Origin: Ancylostoma caninum | Taxonomy: Eukaryota; Nematoda; Chromadorea; Rhabditida; Ancylostomatidae | Length of the DNA stretch: 64,000 nucleotides | Reading direction: 5' to 3' | NCBI GenBank assembly: GCA_037903475.1 | Contig: JBAJFG010000180.1 | Coordinates: forward strand, 124,001-188,000 | Made by a program: the position numbers and the translations under genes | In this document: positions 46,907-56,893 of the stretch, piece by piece | How positions within the stretch are numbered: the first letter of the stretch is position 1 | How the letters are laid out: each line of letters opens with the position of its first letter | The notes under the pieces: model-generated | What the model saw: only the letters and a program-made list of their open reading frames with translations | What the model was told of the DNA's origin: nothing | The model's database searches: none

Positions 46907-47484
46907 TCATGGGTTCTGCTTCGGCGTTGTCATCGGGTGGGAGACTGAACTGCTGGTTCTCCTTGGGCCATGTCGCTTGCATGGACATAAAAATTCCGGG
47001 CCTCTCCACCACATGTGATCCCTTAGTTCGCTTGCCGACAATCCTCTTGTGGCACACTCTGCAGGGTTATCTCCCGTACTTATGTGTCCGAAGCGCACTG
47101 GCTTGTCAATGTCTGCCACAATTCGACGGATTTCCTGCACCCTGTTTCTGACGAGTACCCCGACGTCTTTCGGAAGTGGATATTTTGCAAGCCAACTGAG
47201 GGCAATTTCGGAATCTGTAAAGATCACGATTGATGAGAAGTTGACTCTGTCCTTCAGTGCTGTGTAGATCATGTGAGCCATTCTGACAGCCACAGCAATG
47301 GAGTTGATCTCCATTTTTGGAATCGTCGGGTTTTGTTTAGCGTTCGGCTATCTTGATTTAGCAAAAGTAGGTATGATTCGGTACCCTCCACGATGTAAGC
47401 GCAGCAAGCCATCGCTTGACTTCTCGCTTCTGCAAACAGGACAAGTGTTGCTGTAGAGTTTAGCGTGGCTGTCTTGCGAGCCAA
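46907..47484 (-). pseudogene. RNase H region of the BEL/Pao element, two frames
   Basis: Degrades the RNA strand during reverse transcription. Frame 47484-47269 begins the domain ('LVLFAEARSQAMACCAYI', where BEL/Pao proteins normally have an Asp-bearing 'FCDAS' type start). Frame 47314-46907 continues with 'MEINSIAVAVRMAH' and 'VIFTDSEIALSWLAKYP', which carries a catalytic Asp, then 'STGDNPAECATRGLSASELR'. A frameshift near 47300 splits them. About 250 bp of weaker sequence follow before the integrase. Confidence 0.8.
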
Positions 47485-47559
47485 GATGTGCTGAAAATCC
47501 TGGAAGTTGCTCCGAACTTCGTTCCATTCCTCCTCATGTTCTGTGGAAAGTTTGGTGTC

Positions 47560-48837
47560 CTAGTTGCAATCCGACTTCCATAGAAACTGGAGAAAAAGTT
47601 TGCTTCTTAACATAAGCGGTGTGAGCCAACCCATAGGGTCGTACACTGTCGCGATTTGTTCTGAGACTGTCCTTTTTGTGGTGGGTGCTCGTTCTGGCAT
47701 TCGGACATGAATTCGAATCGTATCCTCGTTGGAATCCCAAAGGATTCCCGGGACGTTAGTGACTTTCTGTGCACTCCTGTCCTGTTGCGGAATGGGATCA
47801 TTAAAGTGGGTATTGTTGGTTTGGAATCCACGGAGATTCATCTTCATTTCTCCAAATAGAGCTTTTGAGGCTTCGTATTTGAGAATGGCGTGTTCCTCGT
47901 CGGAGGCGGAGAGTATAACATTGTCGACGTAGACATTTGACGCGAGTTCGTGTGCTACTTCTGCATAGTGCGTCGTTGTCTTCAAGTGATGTTGGATGGT
48001 TCCTGCTAAGAGGAACGGAGAACAATTTAATCCAAATGTGACGCGCGTGAAGCGATACTGCACCAAGTTGTCTCCTTGGGGAGGTTTTGCCACGTCTCGA
48101 ACTCAAAGACAACACGTCGCGTCTTGGTCTGCCGGGTGAAGTCTGACTTGGAGAAAAGCTTTCTCCACATCCGCGATGATAGCGATATCGCCAACTCTGA
48201 ACCTGAGCAACATATCGCACAACATGGGCAGGATAACTGGTCCTTGCTAGAGGACGTCATTGAGGGACGGTTGATCCTTGAAGTGGGCGGACGCATCGAA
48301 TACCACTCGTAACTTGGTGTATTCTTTGTCTGGAGTAATCACTGCCTGGTGGCCGAGGTAATGGATAATATCCCCTTCCCGCCGGAGATTTGGGTCTATT
48401 TCCTCGATGATTCCTTTCTGAATCTGATCCAGAAAACTTTCCTGGTACTGTTTCAGGATTTCCACATTATCCTGGAGTTTGTTCAAGAGTGCGCACAGTC
48501 GTCTGTACGCGATGGCTTTGTTGTCTGGCAGCGCCTTTGCCTCTTCTCTCCAAGGTAGTCTCACCTCATACCCATCATCGTGTAGCTCGATGGTTTCTTC
48601 AAAGCTTTCCCATACCGCTTTGTTCGCGAGTTGCTTCTCGTGCTGTTTGGTACCTGGGAATTCGTTAATTCCAACAGATTCAAGAGCCAAGAACTGTTCC
48701 CAGCTCTGATCCTCATTTTGTTCGGTCATTATAACAGGATTGAGAGTAGTTATCCAGTTGCCCCGGTTTTGCGTAGTCTGTCCGGTGATGAGGTAGCCAA
48801 GACGGGACGGAATCAGCCTTAAACCTGACGGTAACAT
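47560..48837 (-). pseudogene. Reverse transcriptase of the BEL/Pao element, in frame but with two stops
   Basis: Copies RNA into cDNA. One frame runs through the whole domain: 'LRVVFDASAHFKDQPSL', then motif A 'IIADVEKAFLQV', 'VTFGLNCSPFLLAGT' (motif B region) and 'VYVDNVILSASDEE' (motif C, YVDN as often in Pao). It ends at 47560. Two nonsense codons interrupt it: TAG at 48247-48249 and TGA at 48103-48105. The second stands where a Trp is expected (TGG to TGA). Upstream, 'LRLIPSRLGYLITGQ' is the end of the protease-RT linker. Confidence 0.85.
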
Positions 48838-48863
48838 CTTTTGCGTTTGTGCGCAAAAATCGA

Positions 48864-49532
48864 TTAGCGCAAACGTATATCATTGCACCCCAGTAGAACC
48901 TGTGGCTGAACTCTTTCAATGGAACGCCTGACCGACAGTTCGATGTCATTGTCTATCAGATAGCGTTTGTCCTCTTCGCTGAGTTTCTGTCTGTGAATTT
49001 CCTCGGTGAGATGCTCAACCCTAGCAACTGAGAATTGGTGGGCTCTTCCCATGCAGTCATAGATCTGGAGAGTGCTGACTCCGCACTTCTTCTCCATTGT
49101 CTTCTGCGAACCGAATGTACTGATTTTCAGCGTGAGCGTGTGAAGGTCCTTGAGTTGCAGTTTGTCTGCTAAATCCTTGTTTATAAATGATTGGACAGCG
49201 CCGGTATCCAGTAGAAGATGAACTCGTTCGAGTGTGTTTGTCTTCTCATTCAGTAGTCGTGCTTCTCCGACGAGAACGATGCCCTTCGTAGATCCGCTGA
49301 TGGCGGTGTTTTTCATGCACAAGACAGCTCCCACATCCTCTACCGGTTGTTCCACCGGTGCAGAGGAGATTAAATGCTGCTTAGCACGGGTTTTCGTCTG
49401 TGGTCCAGGTGTCTGAGGCTTCGTCTTTGGTGGGACTGTCCTTTTGTAGGTCCTCTCAGAGTCGGAGGATTGAAATTTCCTACATGTGGAGGTATGATGG
49501 CCCATCACATTGCATAATGAGCATTGGTGCAT
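48864..49532 (-). pseudogene. Zinc knuckle and aspartic protease part of BEL/Pao Gag-Pol
   Basis: Frame of 222 codons. A zinc knuckle 'CSLCNVMGHHTSTC' (49525-49480) is followed by a basic/proline linker and then a retropepsin-like DUF1758 domain with active-site 'LLLDTGAVQSFINKDL' near 49215-49160. The frame runs to 'VLLGCNDIRL', where a frameshift at about 48864 breaks the link to RT. Confidence 0.8.
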
Positions 49533-49860
49533 TCTTGCGCCATGTAGCCTCTGCTCCCACAGTTCCTACAGAGACAGAGGTTCTTCATTTGCTCTATTCT
49601 TTCCTCGCGAGTTTTGAATTCCGGACAACTTTTTGGTGGGTGCCCTTTCTTTTCGCAGAAGAAGCGTGTGGAGCCTTTCTCCTCCTCGCGCTGCTGAGTC
49701 GCCCCCGATCCTGGCTTCTTCTACGGGTTTGAGTTCCCTTGTGCCGTTGTCGATTCGATGGTACTCTAACGGAATTCCATTTGTTGATGAATATCCAGCT
49801 CCGTTTGCATGTAATTGTCCACTGTCTTGAAAAGTGAATTAGTAGACCAGGGTTCTCCCG
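49533..49860 (-). pseudogene. Gag C-terminal segment with further knuckle-like motifs, broken
   Basis: In changing frames the minus strand reads 'TVDNYMQTELDIHQQMEF', a knuckle-like 'FFCEKKGHPPKSC' in which the expected first Cys appears to be Arg, and 'CLCRNCGSRGYMAQEC' followed by 'TNAHY'. These link Gag proper to the protease frame and identify the nucleocapsid region. Confidence 0.65.
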
Positions 49861-49946
49861 ACATTAACTCCCTCCTTTTCCTGAGGACATGCCTTTTTAT
49901 TGCTTCCGTGAACTTGGAAAGCACTTGCTGTTGAAGTAAGGCCCCG

Positions 49947-50741
49947 TCAATTGCTTCTCCTTTGAGTTGTAGCTGTGTTTACTATCGACGAGATCTCTTC
50001 GCATAAGCGTCTTTGATATTCCATTATTTTGCTTCTGGCTTTTGTATTCTTCAAACGTCCCACAAGCTGAGTAATGAGGAGTTGAGGGTTGCCGTACTTG
50101 GATTTCAGATGCTCAATTGCAGCCTGATAAGTGTTTCCACTTATCTCGAATTTTTCGACTGATTCTTGAGCTTCCCCTCGCAGTGAGTCCAGGAGGTAAT
50201 TCATCTTATAGACGTCGTTCATGTTTCTTGAATGGATGGAATAATCAAAGGCACTCCAAAAGGCTTCCCACTCCCACACCCTCTCACTAAACTTGGGTAT
50301 GGGAACCAGTGCCAATTTTATCCTCGGTGTGTCCTGAGTTGATGTATTCATCTCCTGTGCAACAGCTAACTCTTCCAGTTGTTCTGCCATTTTCGTTCTT
50401 GAGGATTGCGCTTTTTCAAGGAGGTCCTCGGCTTTTGTCGAGCCGGCTTTCACTTTTTCTAGAATGTCCGATATTTGTGGAGTGTCGGCAGTTAAGTTGT
50501 TTGCTTCTTCATTATACGCTTCTAACGCGCTTTCGACGTTCTTCTCTTCCATTTCGATGACTTTTCTTGCTTTCCGCAGTCGGAGTTGTTCATTTCTGAC
50601 GTGAATCTTTCTTTCTTCAATGTCCACTGACATCTCCATGCCTTCTTCCTGTGGTTGGTAGAGTACGTCGTTCAAAAGCAAACTCAGCCTGTTCGCAGCT
50701 TTCGTCAAAAGTCGTTGGCGAGTCGACAGAGCCGATGTCAT
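49947..50741 (-). pseudogene. Gag of the BEL/Pao element (DUF1759-type), truncated by frameshift
   Basis: 264-codon frame starting at the ATG 28 bp after the primer site, which fixes the start. A long charged coiled coil occupies roughly residues 35-130 ('QLRLRKARKVIEMEEKN'). The DUF1759 capsid-like core follows: 'LVPIPKFSERVWEWEAFW', 'HSRNMNDVYKMNYLLDSL', 'GEAQESVEKFEISGNTY'. The frame ends abruptly at 49947 after '..CEEISSIVNTATTQRR', by frameshift; related sequence continues in other frames to 49533. Confidence 0.85.
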
Positions 50742-50769
50742 CTTGAAGTCCCGGGTCGTCCTTATCGAA

Positions 50770-50780
50770 CCGATGCACCA
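50770..50780 (-). other. Primer-binding site matching tRNA-Gly(GCC)
   Basis: The minus strand reads TGGTGCATCGG one base inside the 5' LTR. This is the exact complement of CCGATGCACCA, the 3' end of a tRNA-Gly(GCC), 11 bases including CCA. Confidence 0.7.
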
Positions 50781-50781
50781 A

Positions 50782-51060
50782 TGTAGACAAACAATGTAGA
50801 CGATTTATCATCTCAAACTTTGGTAATTGAACCCTAATAGGAAGCAAAGCAATGAGACGCAAAAATCATGAAAGGAAAACAAAAGAAAACAGAAAACTGA
50901 GTTTGTGGTTGAGGCATCTACTTATGTAGCGGTAACTGAAGTGTAAAGTGCGTCGGCATCCGATAAAGAGCAATATAGCCTCGATCTTCTCACAACAAAC
51001 TCAGCTGATCAAATTGAAATCATCATAGAGATCGTGACATCATTGAAATCGATCTCTATA
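50782..51060 (-). repeat. 5' LTR of the BEL/Pao element
   Basis: 279 bp pair of the 41241-41524 LTR. The outer end is self-complementary: 'catagagatcg' near 51024 and 'cgatctctata' at 51050-51060. Divergence from the other LTR, visible as many single-base differences, points to an old insertion. Confidence 0.85.
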
Positions 51061-51574
51061 TCATGGCTACCTCAGTTACATAATTCCAAATATAGTGTTG
51101 GAAATTACCCAAAATTGCGAAGCCCAAAGTTTTGAGATTGCCTAGTCCGAGCAGACATTGGATGAGTGATCCTCTCACTGCGTTGTCGCCGCAGTGTTTT
51201 TGATCAATGCCGCCGCGTTCTATCAGCTGATCTATGCCTGCCATATAAGACACGTCCCGCCGTGTTTTTTCTATTTCTTTGTATTTTCCACTGCTTTTGT
51301 TTCTTTTTTTTTCTTGAGAATTGTCACTCATGTTCCGATGGAATCGGTACTGACAAATGTTAGCTTGCTGCAAAAGAAATGGCGCGTTTTTGTGCTGAAT
51401 ATATCTTTTTTCCATAACTTTAATGAACCTAGTCTGGACAAACCGTACAATCTCTTTGATAAGCAGGAAGCTTCGCCTATTGTATGAGCAGGTCCCTGGC
51501 GCACCGCGTCCAGAACTCGGGAAGCTGAGAAGCGGAGAACGAAAAGGGATTTGGAAAAGATAGAGGAAATACTA
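51061..51574. other. Unassigned stretch
   Basis: Nothing recognised between the LTR and the next MITE. Confidence 0.4.
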
Positions 51575-51684
51575 CTCTGAAGTCCATTGACGACCTGTTT
51601 GGCGAGAGAATGTGTTTGGCAAGACATTTTACGGGTTAAAATCTTGTTTGGCAAGACATTTTCCGGGAGAATGGGTCTAGAGTC

Positions 51685-51835
51685 AGTTTGGCAAGACAAA
51701 ATGCGAGAGAATATGTTGACGACCTATTTTCCGAGTGTTTGGCAAGACAAATGGCAAGAGAAGATGTTGGCGACCTATTTCCCGGGTGTTTGGCAATATA
51801 GATTGAGGACGAATATGTTGACGACCCTTTTTCCT
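51685..51835. repeat. 51-bp tandem repeat inside the 904-bp MITE
   Basis: Three units, each beginning 'gtttggcaa' and ending 'cctattt.cc.gggt' or similar. The first two are exactly 51 bp. Confidence 0.7.
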
Positions 51836-51959
51836 GGACAGGCACATACGACCCATCGGCTTTCGAGTCGATGAGTCGGTTCAATTACCCAAGTTTGAGG
51901 TACGGATTCCAAAAGGAGTCGTACATCAGGAGGGTGGCGGTGCTAGTCCGAGATCACCG

Positions 51960-52250
51960 CTAGACAGGATCACAGTCCGATTTTTGCATGAGGATATCTC
52001 CGTGCTCCTCGCCGTAATGCGCACAACAGTGCGCAGCCGGCTGAACCACGGCGATGTTCACGTATTTCGTGCTTCCGGGGGCGGAATCGATGGACGTCAT
52101 CGGTTCAACTGCTTGAAGAGGTACTTTACCCAAACTACTTCCTGGGTCTGATCCATTGAATTTGAAAAGCTCGGACATTGTGATAACTTTGGAGGCCTCT
52201 CCTGACAATGAGAGGAAATGGGAGTACGTGGCGAAATCTCACGTCGATGT
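51960..52250 (-). other. Coding-like core inside the 904-bp MITE
   Basis: One minus-strand frame is open for more than 80 codons with protein-like composition: 'ATYSHFLSLSGEASKVIT', 'SELFKFNGSDPGSS', 'STKYVNIAVVQPAAHCCA', 'YGEEHGDILMQKSDCDPV', then a stop at 51960. Not recognised as a transposase. It may be a captured host exon or the remnant of another element. Confidence 0.35.
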
Positions 52251-52264
52251 TAAAGCGCAATTTT

Positions 52265-52368
52265 TGCATGGCGACCTATTTGGCAAGATTTGTATGGCGA
52301 CCTATTTGGCAAGGTTTGTATGGCGACCCATTTGGCAAGGTTTGCATGGCGACCCATTTGGCGGGACA
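52265..52368. repeat. 26-bp tandem repeat, four copies
   Basis: 'gcgacc' occurs at 52271, 52297, 52323 and 52349, exactly 26 bp apart. Confidence 0.8.
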
Positions 52369-52699
52369 TCATGTTTGGCAGGACATTTGGCGGAGCTTGT
52401 TTGCCTGGCTCGTTTGCAAAGCCGTTCCCTAGATTGCCAAACAAACCTCGCCAAATGGGTCGCCAGTGGACTTCAGAGTACAATTTCTTGGAGCGCTCGA
52501 CAGCTATTTAAGAGTTTCCTAGTAAAATGATCAATTTTCTCAAGTCATTTTCCAGAAGCAATTTTTGGGCAGAAGTTGAGGTGCAGAAAATGGGATATTG
52601 AACACTTCGAACACTTTTCCAGAGAATCGTTCGCAACTTTTTGAAGAAAATAACATCTGTGAGTATTTTTGCATGTGTTATTTTTGTATGTGTTCCTCC

Positions 52700-54400
52700 T
52701 AAAAAGCAGTTTGGACATCATCATTCATCTAGAATTCTAGAAATTACAGAAAAAAAACGCTTTCAAAAGTACTCATCCATTTTTCTTCAACAGCAAAGCC
52801 GTTGTACCAGAGCTCACCTAGGGAGTAAGTGCTGTACAAAGAAAGTGTTTTGGACTGTATTGCTTGTGGTACTACAGAAAAATTCTCGAACATCGAAAGT
52901 CGAAGAAAGGATTTTTTAGAATTTCCAATTCTTTTAGGAGTCCCAGTTCCAGACGAAACCACTTAAACCTAGACCAGCAAGAGCTTGCGTTGCTCTATGA
53001 GGATGTGACCATATCTGGCTGTAATACCATACTGAAGCAATGTTACATGGTTTCGAAAAAAGCCAAAAAAACGCCATTTTTTCTTGCACCAACCTAATAT
53101 TGACGTGTCGTTGCTGGGGGAACATAATTTAGTACTTCTTACTCTCATCGTTGTATTTTTAGAGTAGAACTTGCCGCTATTTCTTCGCAACGTTTTCCCG
53201 GGCAGAGGAGTTCGACATAATCAGTGCCTGGAACCTCAGAGCGAAGTAGGAGGGAGGAGAAGATCAAGTGTTCCTTTTATATGTATAAGCATGTGAATGT
53301 GAAAGGATATGCGCATGTTTGCACGTATCAAATTGGAATCATGTTGAATCAACAAATTCGGACCAAAATTTGCACACTGATCATTTGTTGATGGATAGTA
53401 GTTACAGACTAGCTGTTGTCAAGAATAGTCGATTAGCGTATCGATTTTATCGACTTTTCAACTTTTTGTACGGGGCAACCAAAACATGCTATGTCATGTG
53501 CTGAGCGCGAATTTGAGGGAGCACGCTGCACAAAAATGTCGATTTATCGATTTCCTTTCCATTTCCTTTTAGGATTCGGCCAGTTCCGGTGAGGAAGGTG
53601 AAGTTTCCGCAGAGCATCCAGAATCATCTTACGTTTTGGAAACCCACAAAAGGCGAAATTGCTGTCCTTCTCGGGATCCGAGCGGGGATTCCTTGTAAAT
53701 GCAGCCAAACCATTCTAAACATGTGTCTCCTGGAACCGAAATCGTTCAGGTGCTGTCGATTGCTGAACAGAAGGTTCGAACTTTCTTGTTCAGCTTACAC
53801 GCGTTGGTGCACGAGTGGCACAAGCGTAGCCTTCCCTATGGCAAGAGAAAACCTGTGGTGCCAAGAGTTGTTGGAGTTCATACTGAGGTGTTCACTTCCA
53901 ACGTCCAAGAGTGTCAGAGAATCTAAAGAGTGTCTCACGCCGGTGCATGTCGAACACCTCTCTTTTCAGAAGCGCTTTTAAATAAAAAGGTAGTGAAGGT
54001 TAAAAAACCATCCTATATAATCAGGGAAACCGTCTCAACTTTTCTTTTGTGGGACATCTCTTTATGGATCGAGAATTACAAATTTGAGTGCGGATCTAAA
54101 GGTACTATTTCAGCCAGTATGAACGAGCCACGACACGTGCTATAATTCTTTGTTAGGTTTTTGTTCAATACGAAAGATGAGCATTGTTCAGGAGTTATCG
54201 GTGCCACGCGTACAGATGTTTCGTACTGTTAGCGTACGAACATGTTGCGTTGGGAAAACGACTGGAGATCCCAGAATGTGTGCAAACAGCGATTCTGCAG
54301 GCGCATCCATCACAGAGTGGATAAGTTGCTTTTAGGGTGCGATTCCCTGCGATAATGTGACTTGTTCCAGAAAATTTAGCAATCATTTTCATTTTTCCTG
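52700..54400 (+). other. Exon-like plus-strand sequence, family unknown
   Basis: Three places look coding. 52826-52965 reads 'DCIACGTTEKFSNIESRR' followed by 'KDFLEFPILLG'. 53573-53694, between 'ttttag' and 'gtaaat', reads 'DSASSGEEGEVSAEHPES' and 'YVLETHKRRNCCPSRD'. 53736-53926 reads 'VLSIAEQKVRTFLFSLHA' and 'WHKRSLPYGKRKPVVPRV'. A dead transposase lies just beyond on the other strand. Possible exons of a host gene or the N-terminal part of another transposon; not resolved. Confidence 0.25.
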
Positions 54401-54548
54401 TTCAGGAGTTCAGATCTGGTACTGATGCTATGGAAAGAGATGAAGGGATTTGGAACAATAAAGATTTTTGTTGGGGATGTTGCGTGTACTACACATGAGT
54501 GTGAAAAAAGTTTATAATTATTAATAAATATCAAAGCCCTCCTTCTTA

Positions 54549-55760
54549 TTAATAAATATCAAACTCTTCATCATCCGAGTCAATATCCTCAAAATTGTTC
54601 TCGTGCTCCACTTCTTTAGGAACAGCATCAGCATCGGTCATCCCCTGGAGGTCCACATCCTCTGCCGGGAGCTCGTGGTGTTCGTGACGTGCATTGAGAA
54701 GAGTCTGTGCTATATGATCCCGCCATAGGTGCTTGGCAGGTGTTTTGTAGACATGTGAGTAGTCCTTTCAAAGTGCTTGTGCTAGACGTCGATGACTCTT
54801 CGTACCATCCTCTTACCAGCCATCTCAGCAGGTCTAAGGATGTTGAAATGCATCGTCGATAGCATGCTGTAGAGCTTGTAAGTGAATCGAGGGTGAATTA
54901 GTAGGTTTATTGGCAATATATTGATGAAAAGATGAAATGTGACACCCACTAAAAGATTTCTTTTCGACAGTAGAGTCTGCCCAGCGCACTCTTCGACTCG
55001 AAAATGGAGGTTCCTCCACGTGGACTGGCTTCTGTCTAATCTTTCTGCAAGTTCTTATTCAGAACAAGATGGCTTAGCCGGTCAAACGCTAGTTCTCACC
55101 ATTATGGTCATAAAACCATAATGGCATCTGGTGAACTTCCCTGTTATTCCGTCCTGGAGATGACGCAGTGAAGTAATCGGTACAATTCTTGGGGGCAGTG
55201 ACTACCTTAAGCCAGGCATGCACATCTTGAACATGCTTTAGACACGTGTTGAAAATGTGCCTGATCCTCTCTCCCTCACCACGTCCTATAGCTCTTCATA
55301 GATGCGTCATCAGCTCTTCATACCAGACGAGTGGAAAACACCCCTTATTTTTGGCCTTCTGAAAACTTAGCAAGTGGAGTTCAGTTTTCGTGGTTTGGGT
55401 GTGTATCATCGTGAGGGAAAATGGAGGGTTACGAGACTAGTGTGATTGGCGCATTCAATCAATGCGACACTCACGGCAGCCTGACAACGCACCATTTCCC
55501 CTCACAATGGTACAAACCCCGTGGTTGAGGTCAGCCTAGCTTTTGCAGGTTGTTCCCAAACCATTTCAGCAGATGCCAACTATCTCAGAAGTGCGGAACA
55601 GTGCCTATCCCGTCCTTCATCTCATCCAGAAGAGTTGCAAACAACCTGTTTCGGTCGGTTCTTATGGATGAAATGCTTCATCCTTTCCGTGACAGTCATC
55701 GCAACAAGTGTCGCAACCCTCCTGCTTCTATCTGAGAACTGCTGCCATCTAAACGTAGTG
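54549..55760 (-). pseudogene. Transposase pseudogene, THAP/Kolobok-type DDE family
   Basis: Minus-strand blocks in order, with several stops and frame changes between them. 'GQFALRLDGSSSQIEAGG' (about 55700-55760). 'RTDRNRLFATLLDEMKDG' then 'DSWHLLKWFGNNLQK' (55545-55650), which resembles the 'TDRH..I...D.WHLAK.' core of Kolobok-like transposases. 'FNTCLKHVQDVHAWLKVV' (55205-55255) and 'HQMPLWFYDHNGE' (near 55100-55135). Last, a 3' block 'YKTPAKHLWRDHIAQTLL' with an acidic end '..DIDSDDEEFDIY' and stop TAA at 54549-54551. Kolobok elements leave TTAA duplications, as do the two palindromic MITEs in this window. Family assignment is from remembered motif style, not a search. Confidence 0.55.
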
Positions 55761-56110
55761 CGAATTGACCATTTATCTGAAGATTGCAATATTTGTTAGC
55801 CTACAGATAAATGGAGATTGCTAGTAACTTACTTATTGTGAGAAGTTAAAGGCACCTAATCTGAGAGCATGAAGTGATCGAGTAACGATAATAAGAAGAA
55901 CACAGTCAACGTTCCTAGGATTTTTGCACTAGCCGGTTTCGGGGCTTGAACTAGACCGGAAGTGCAGCTTCCTTGGCGCCCCCGGGTCGTAGACCCTTTC
56001 ATCAGTAGTTCCCAAGGAAGCTACAAAAAGATCTTAGTACTAAGTCAACAAGATGAGTCCGTCAGAGGAATGTGTAGCAACAGGCAAAGCAATGTGTAAG
56101 GGACTTGCCC
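55761..56110. other. Unassigned, with an inverted repeat
   Basis: 'agcttccttgg' at 55968-55978 and 'ccaaggaagct' at about 56012-56022 are complementary. 'ctgatgaaagggtctacgac' on the minus strand resembles a hammerhead core start but lacks the GAAA that should follow the stem. May be the 3' tail of the RT remnant that follows. Confidence 0.35.
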
Positions 56111-56119
56111 TAATTCCTT

Positions 56120-56500
56120 TTATATGTCCTGTACGCTTGACCTAGTTATTCAAAAAGTGCGCCACAGATGTGCTACGTTGGCTTGTCAACCAATTTGGTT
56201 CTTATCTCATGAATCAGAGGAAGATGTACTGCATTACTGAGTCCGTATCTACGTAAAATGAATGGCCTGTCCCTAAGTGCGTTACATAGAATCCTAATTA
56301 TGCTAACCGAGTTCCAACCATTAGATATGTTAGTATTGCATAGCTCCAGTATCCTACTTTTGAAATCTTCTAACCTAGTGCACGTTCTTCCTATCCTAAT
56401 GACTTCCGCAACAAAGGTATTATTTATTATATAAAGTGGTATATTAGAGTAGTAATTTGGATATCTAATACAGGTTTCCGATCAATGGAGTACTTTTGTA
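56120..56500 (-). pseudogene. RT-associated fragment, Penelope-like thumb type
   Basis: A minus-strand frame is open for over 100 codons in translation-like style: 'TCIRYPNYYSNIPLYIIN', 'FVAEVIRIGRTCTRLEDF', 'ILELCNTNISNGWNSVSI', 'ALRDRPFILRRYGLSN'. This matches the region after RT motif E in Penelope-like and related RTs ('Y..S..P...K...V..E..RI.R.C' then '..L...GW'). RT catalytic motifs are missing. It is unrelated in sequence to the 28-30-kb element, so a second lineage. Confidence is limited because only the thumb is seen. Confidence 0.4.
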
Positions 56501-56625
56501 TGGAGAATCAGACTCGTTTCTAGATCGACCATAACCACATTACCAATCAATGCGTTAAAGTTCCTACCTCATACTTGCGCCAAACTATTTTTGCTACACA
56601 GTTTCCTATTCAGAGTAACATCTTT

Positions 56626-56893
56626 GGTCCGTTAGCTCAGAGAAGAGCCACTAATCCGATTTTGTCTGTTGTTACGACCGCACACAGTTTCCATCGATAG
56701 AAGGGCGCTAAAAAAGTATTTGGAATGAAACAGTAGGGAAACATTCGGATAGAACGAATCACACCACATACAGGTTAAAAGATAAAGAAGTAGGTATAAA
56801 AATCGGATCGAGCCAATCGATCGGCCTGTTGATACCAGTGCGGTCGTAATTACAGACAAAGTCGGATCAGCCACCTTTGTGAGCTAGCAGACC
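56626..56893. mobile_element. 239-bp TIR MITE family, copy 3 of 3 (inverted)
   Basis: Ends 'ggtccgttagctcagagaag' and (reverse complement) 'ggtctgctagctcacaaagg' pair, each followed by '.atccga.tttgtctg' and 'ttacgac'. The interior is in reverse order relative to copies 1 and 2 ('gaatcacaccacat'). Confidence 0.7.

Larger units (their letters stand above)
41241..51060 (-). mobile_element. BEL/Pao LTR retroelement with Env-like gene, full length, degenerate
   Basis: About 9.8 kb between two LTRs, read on the minus strand. Order: 5' LTR (50782-51060), tRNA-Gly primer site, Gag, zinc knuckles, DTG protease, RT, RNase H, integrase, DUF5641-like domain, phlebovirus-type Env, an extra coiled-coil ORF, purine tract, 3' LTR (41241-41524). 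BEL/Pao identity rests on DUF1759/DUF1758-type Gag-protease, a YVDN RT motif, integrase placed after RNase H, and DUF5641. Such env-bearing nematode elements are classed with Belpaoviridae. LTRs differ by scattered substitutions and small indels, and every gene has frameshifts or stops, so this is an old, inactive insertion. No clear target duplication was seen. Confidence 0.9.
51575..52478. mobile_element. 904-bp TA-flanked MITE with internal tandem arrays
   Basis: Ends CTCTGAAGTCCA.. and ..TGGACTTCAGAG are inverted repeats of about 35 bp, flanked by TA (51573-51574, 52479-52480). Inside the left end lie tandem 51-bp units around 'gtttggcaagacaaa..', 'gacgacctattt' (51685-51835). Inside the right end lie four 26-bp units around 'tggcgacctatttggcaagg' (52265-52368). 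The two arrays share words in the same and inverted senses. The middle (about 51860-52250) is different in character and coding-like. Confidence 0.7.

Noticed and set aside
55965..56050. Hammerhead-ribozyme-like core 'ctgatgaaagggtc' on the minus strand
   Set aside because: The conserved GAAA does not follow the putative stem II (GGGTC-TAC-GACCC), and no closing helices were found, so the core is incomplete.
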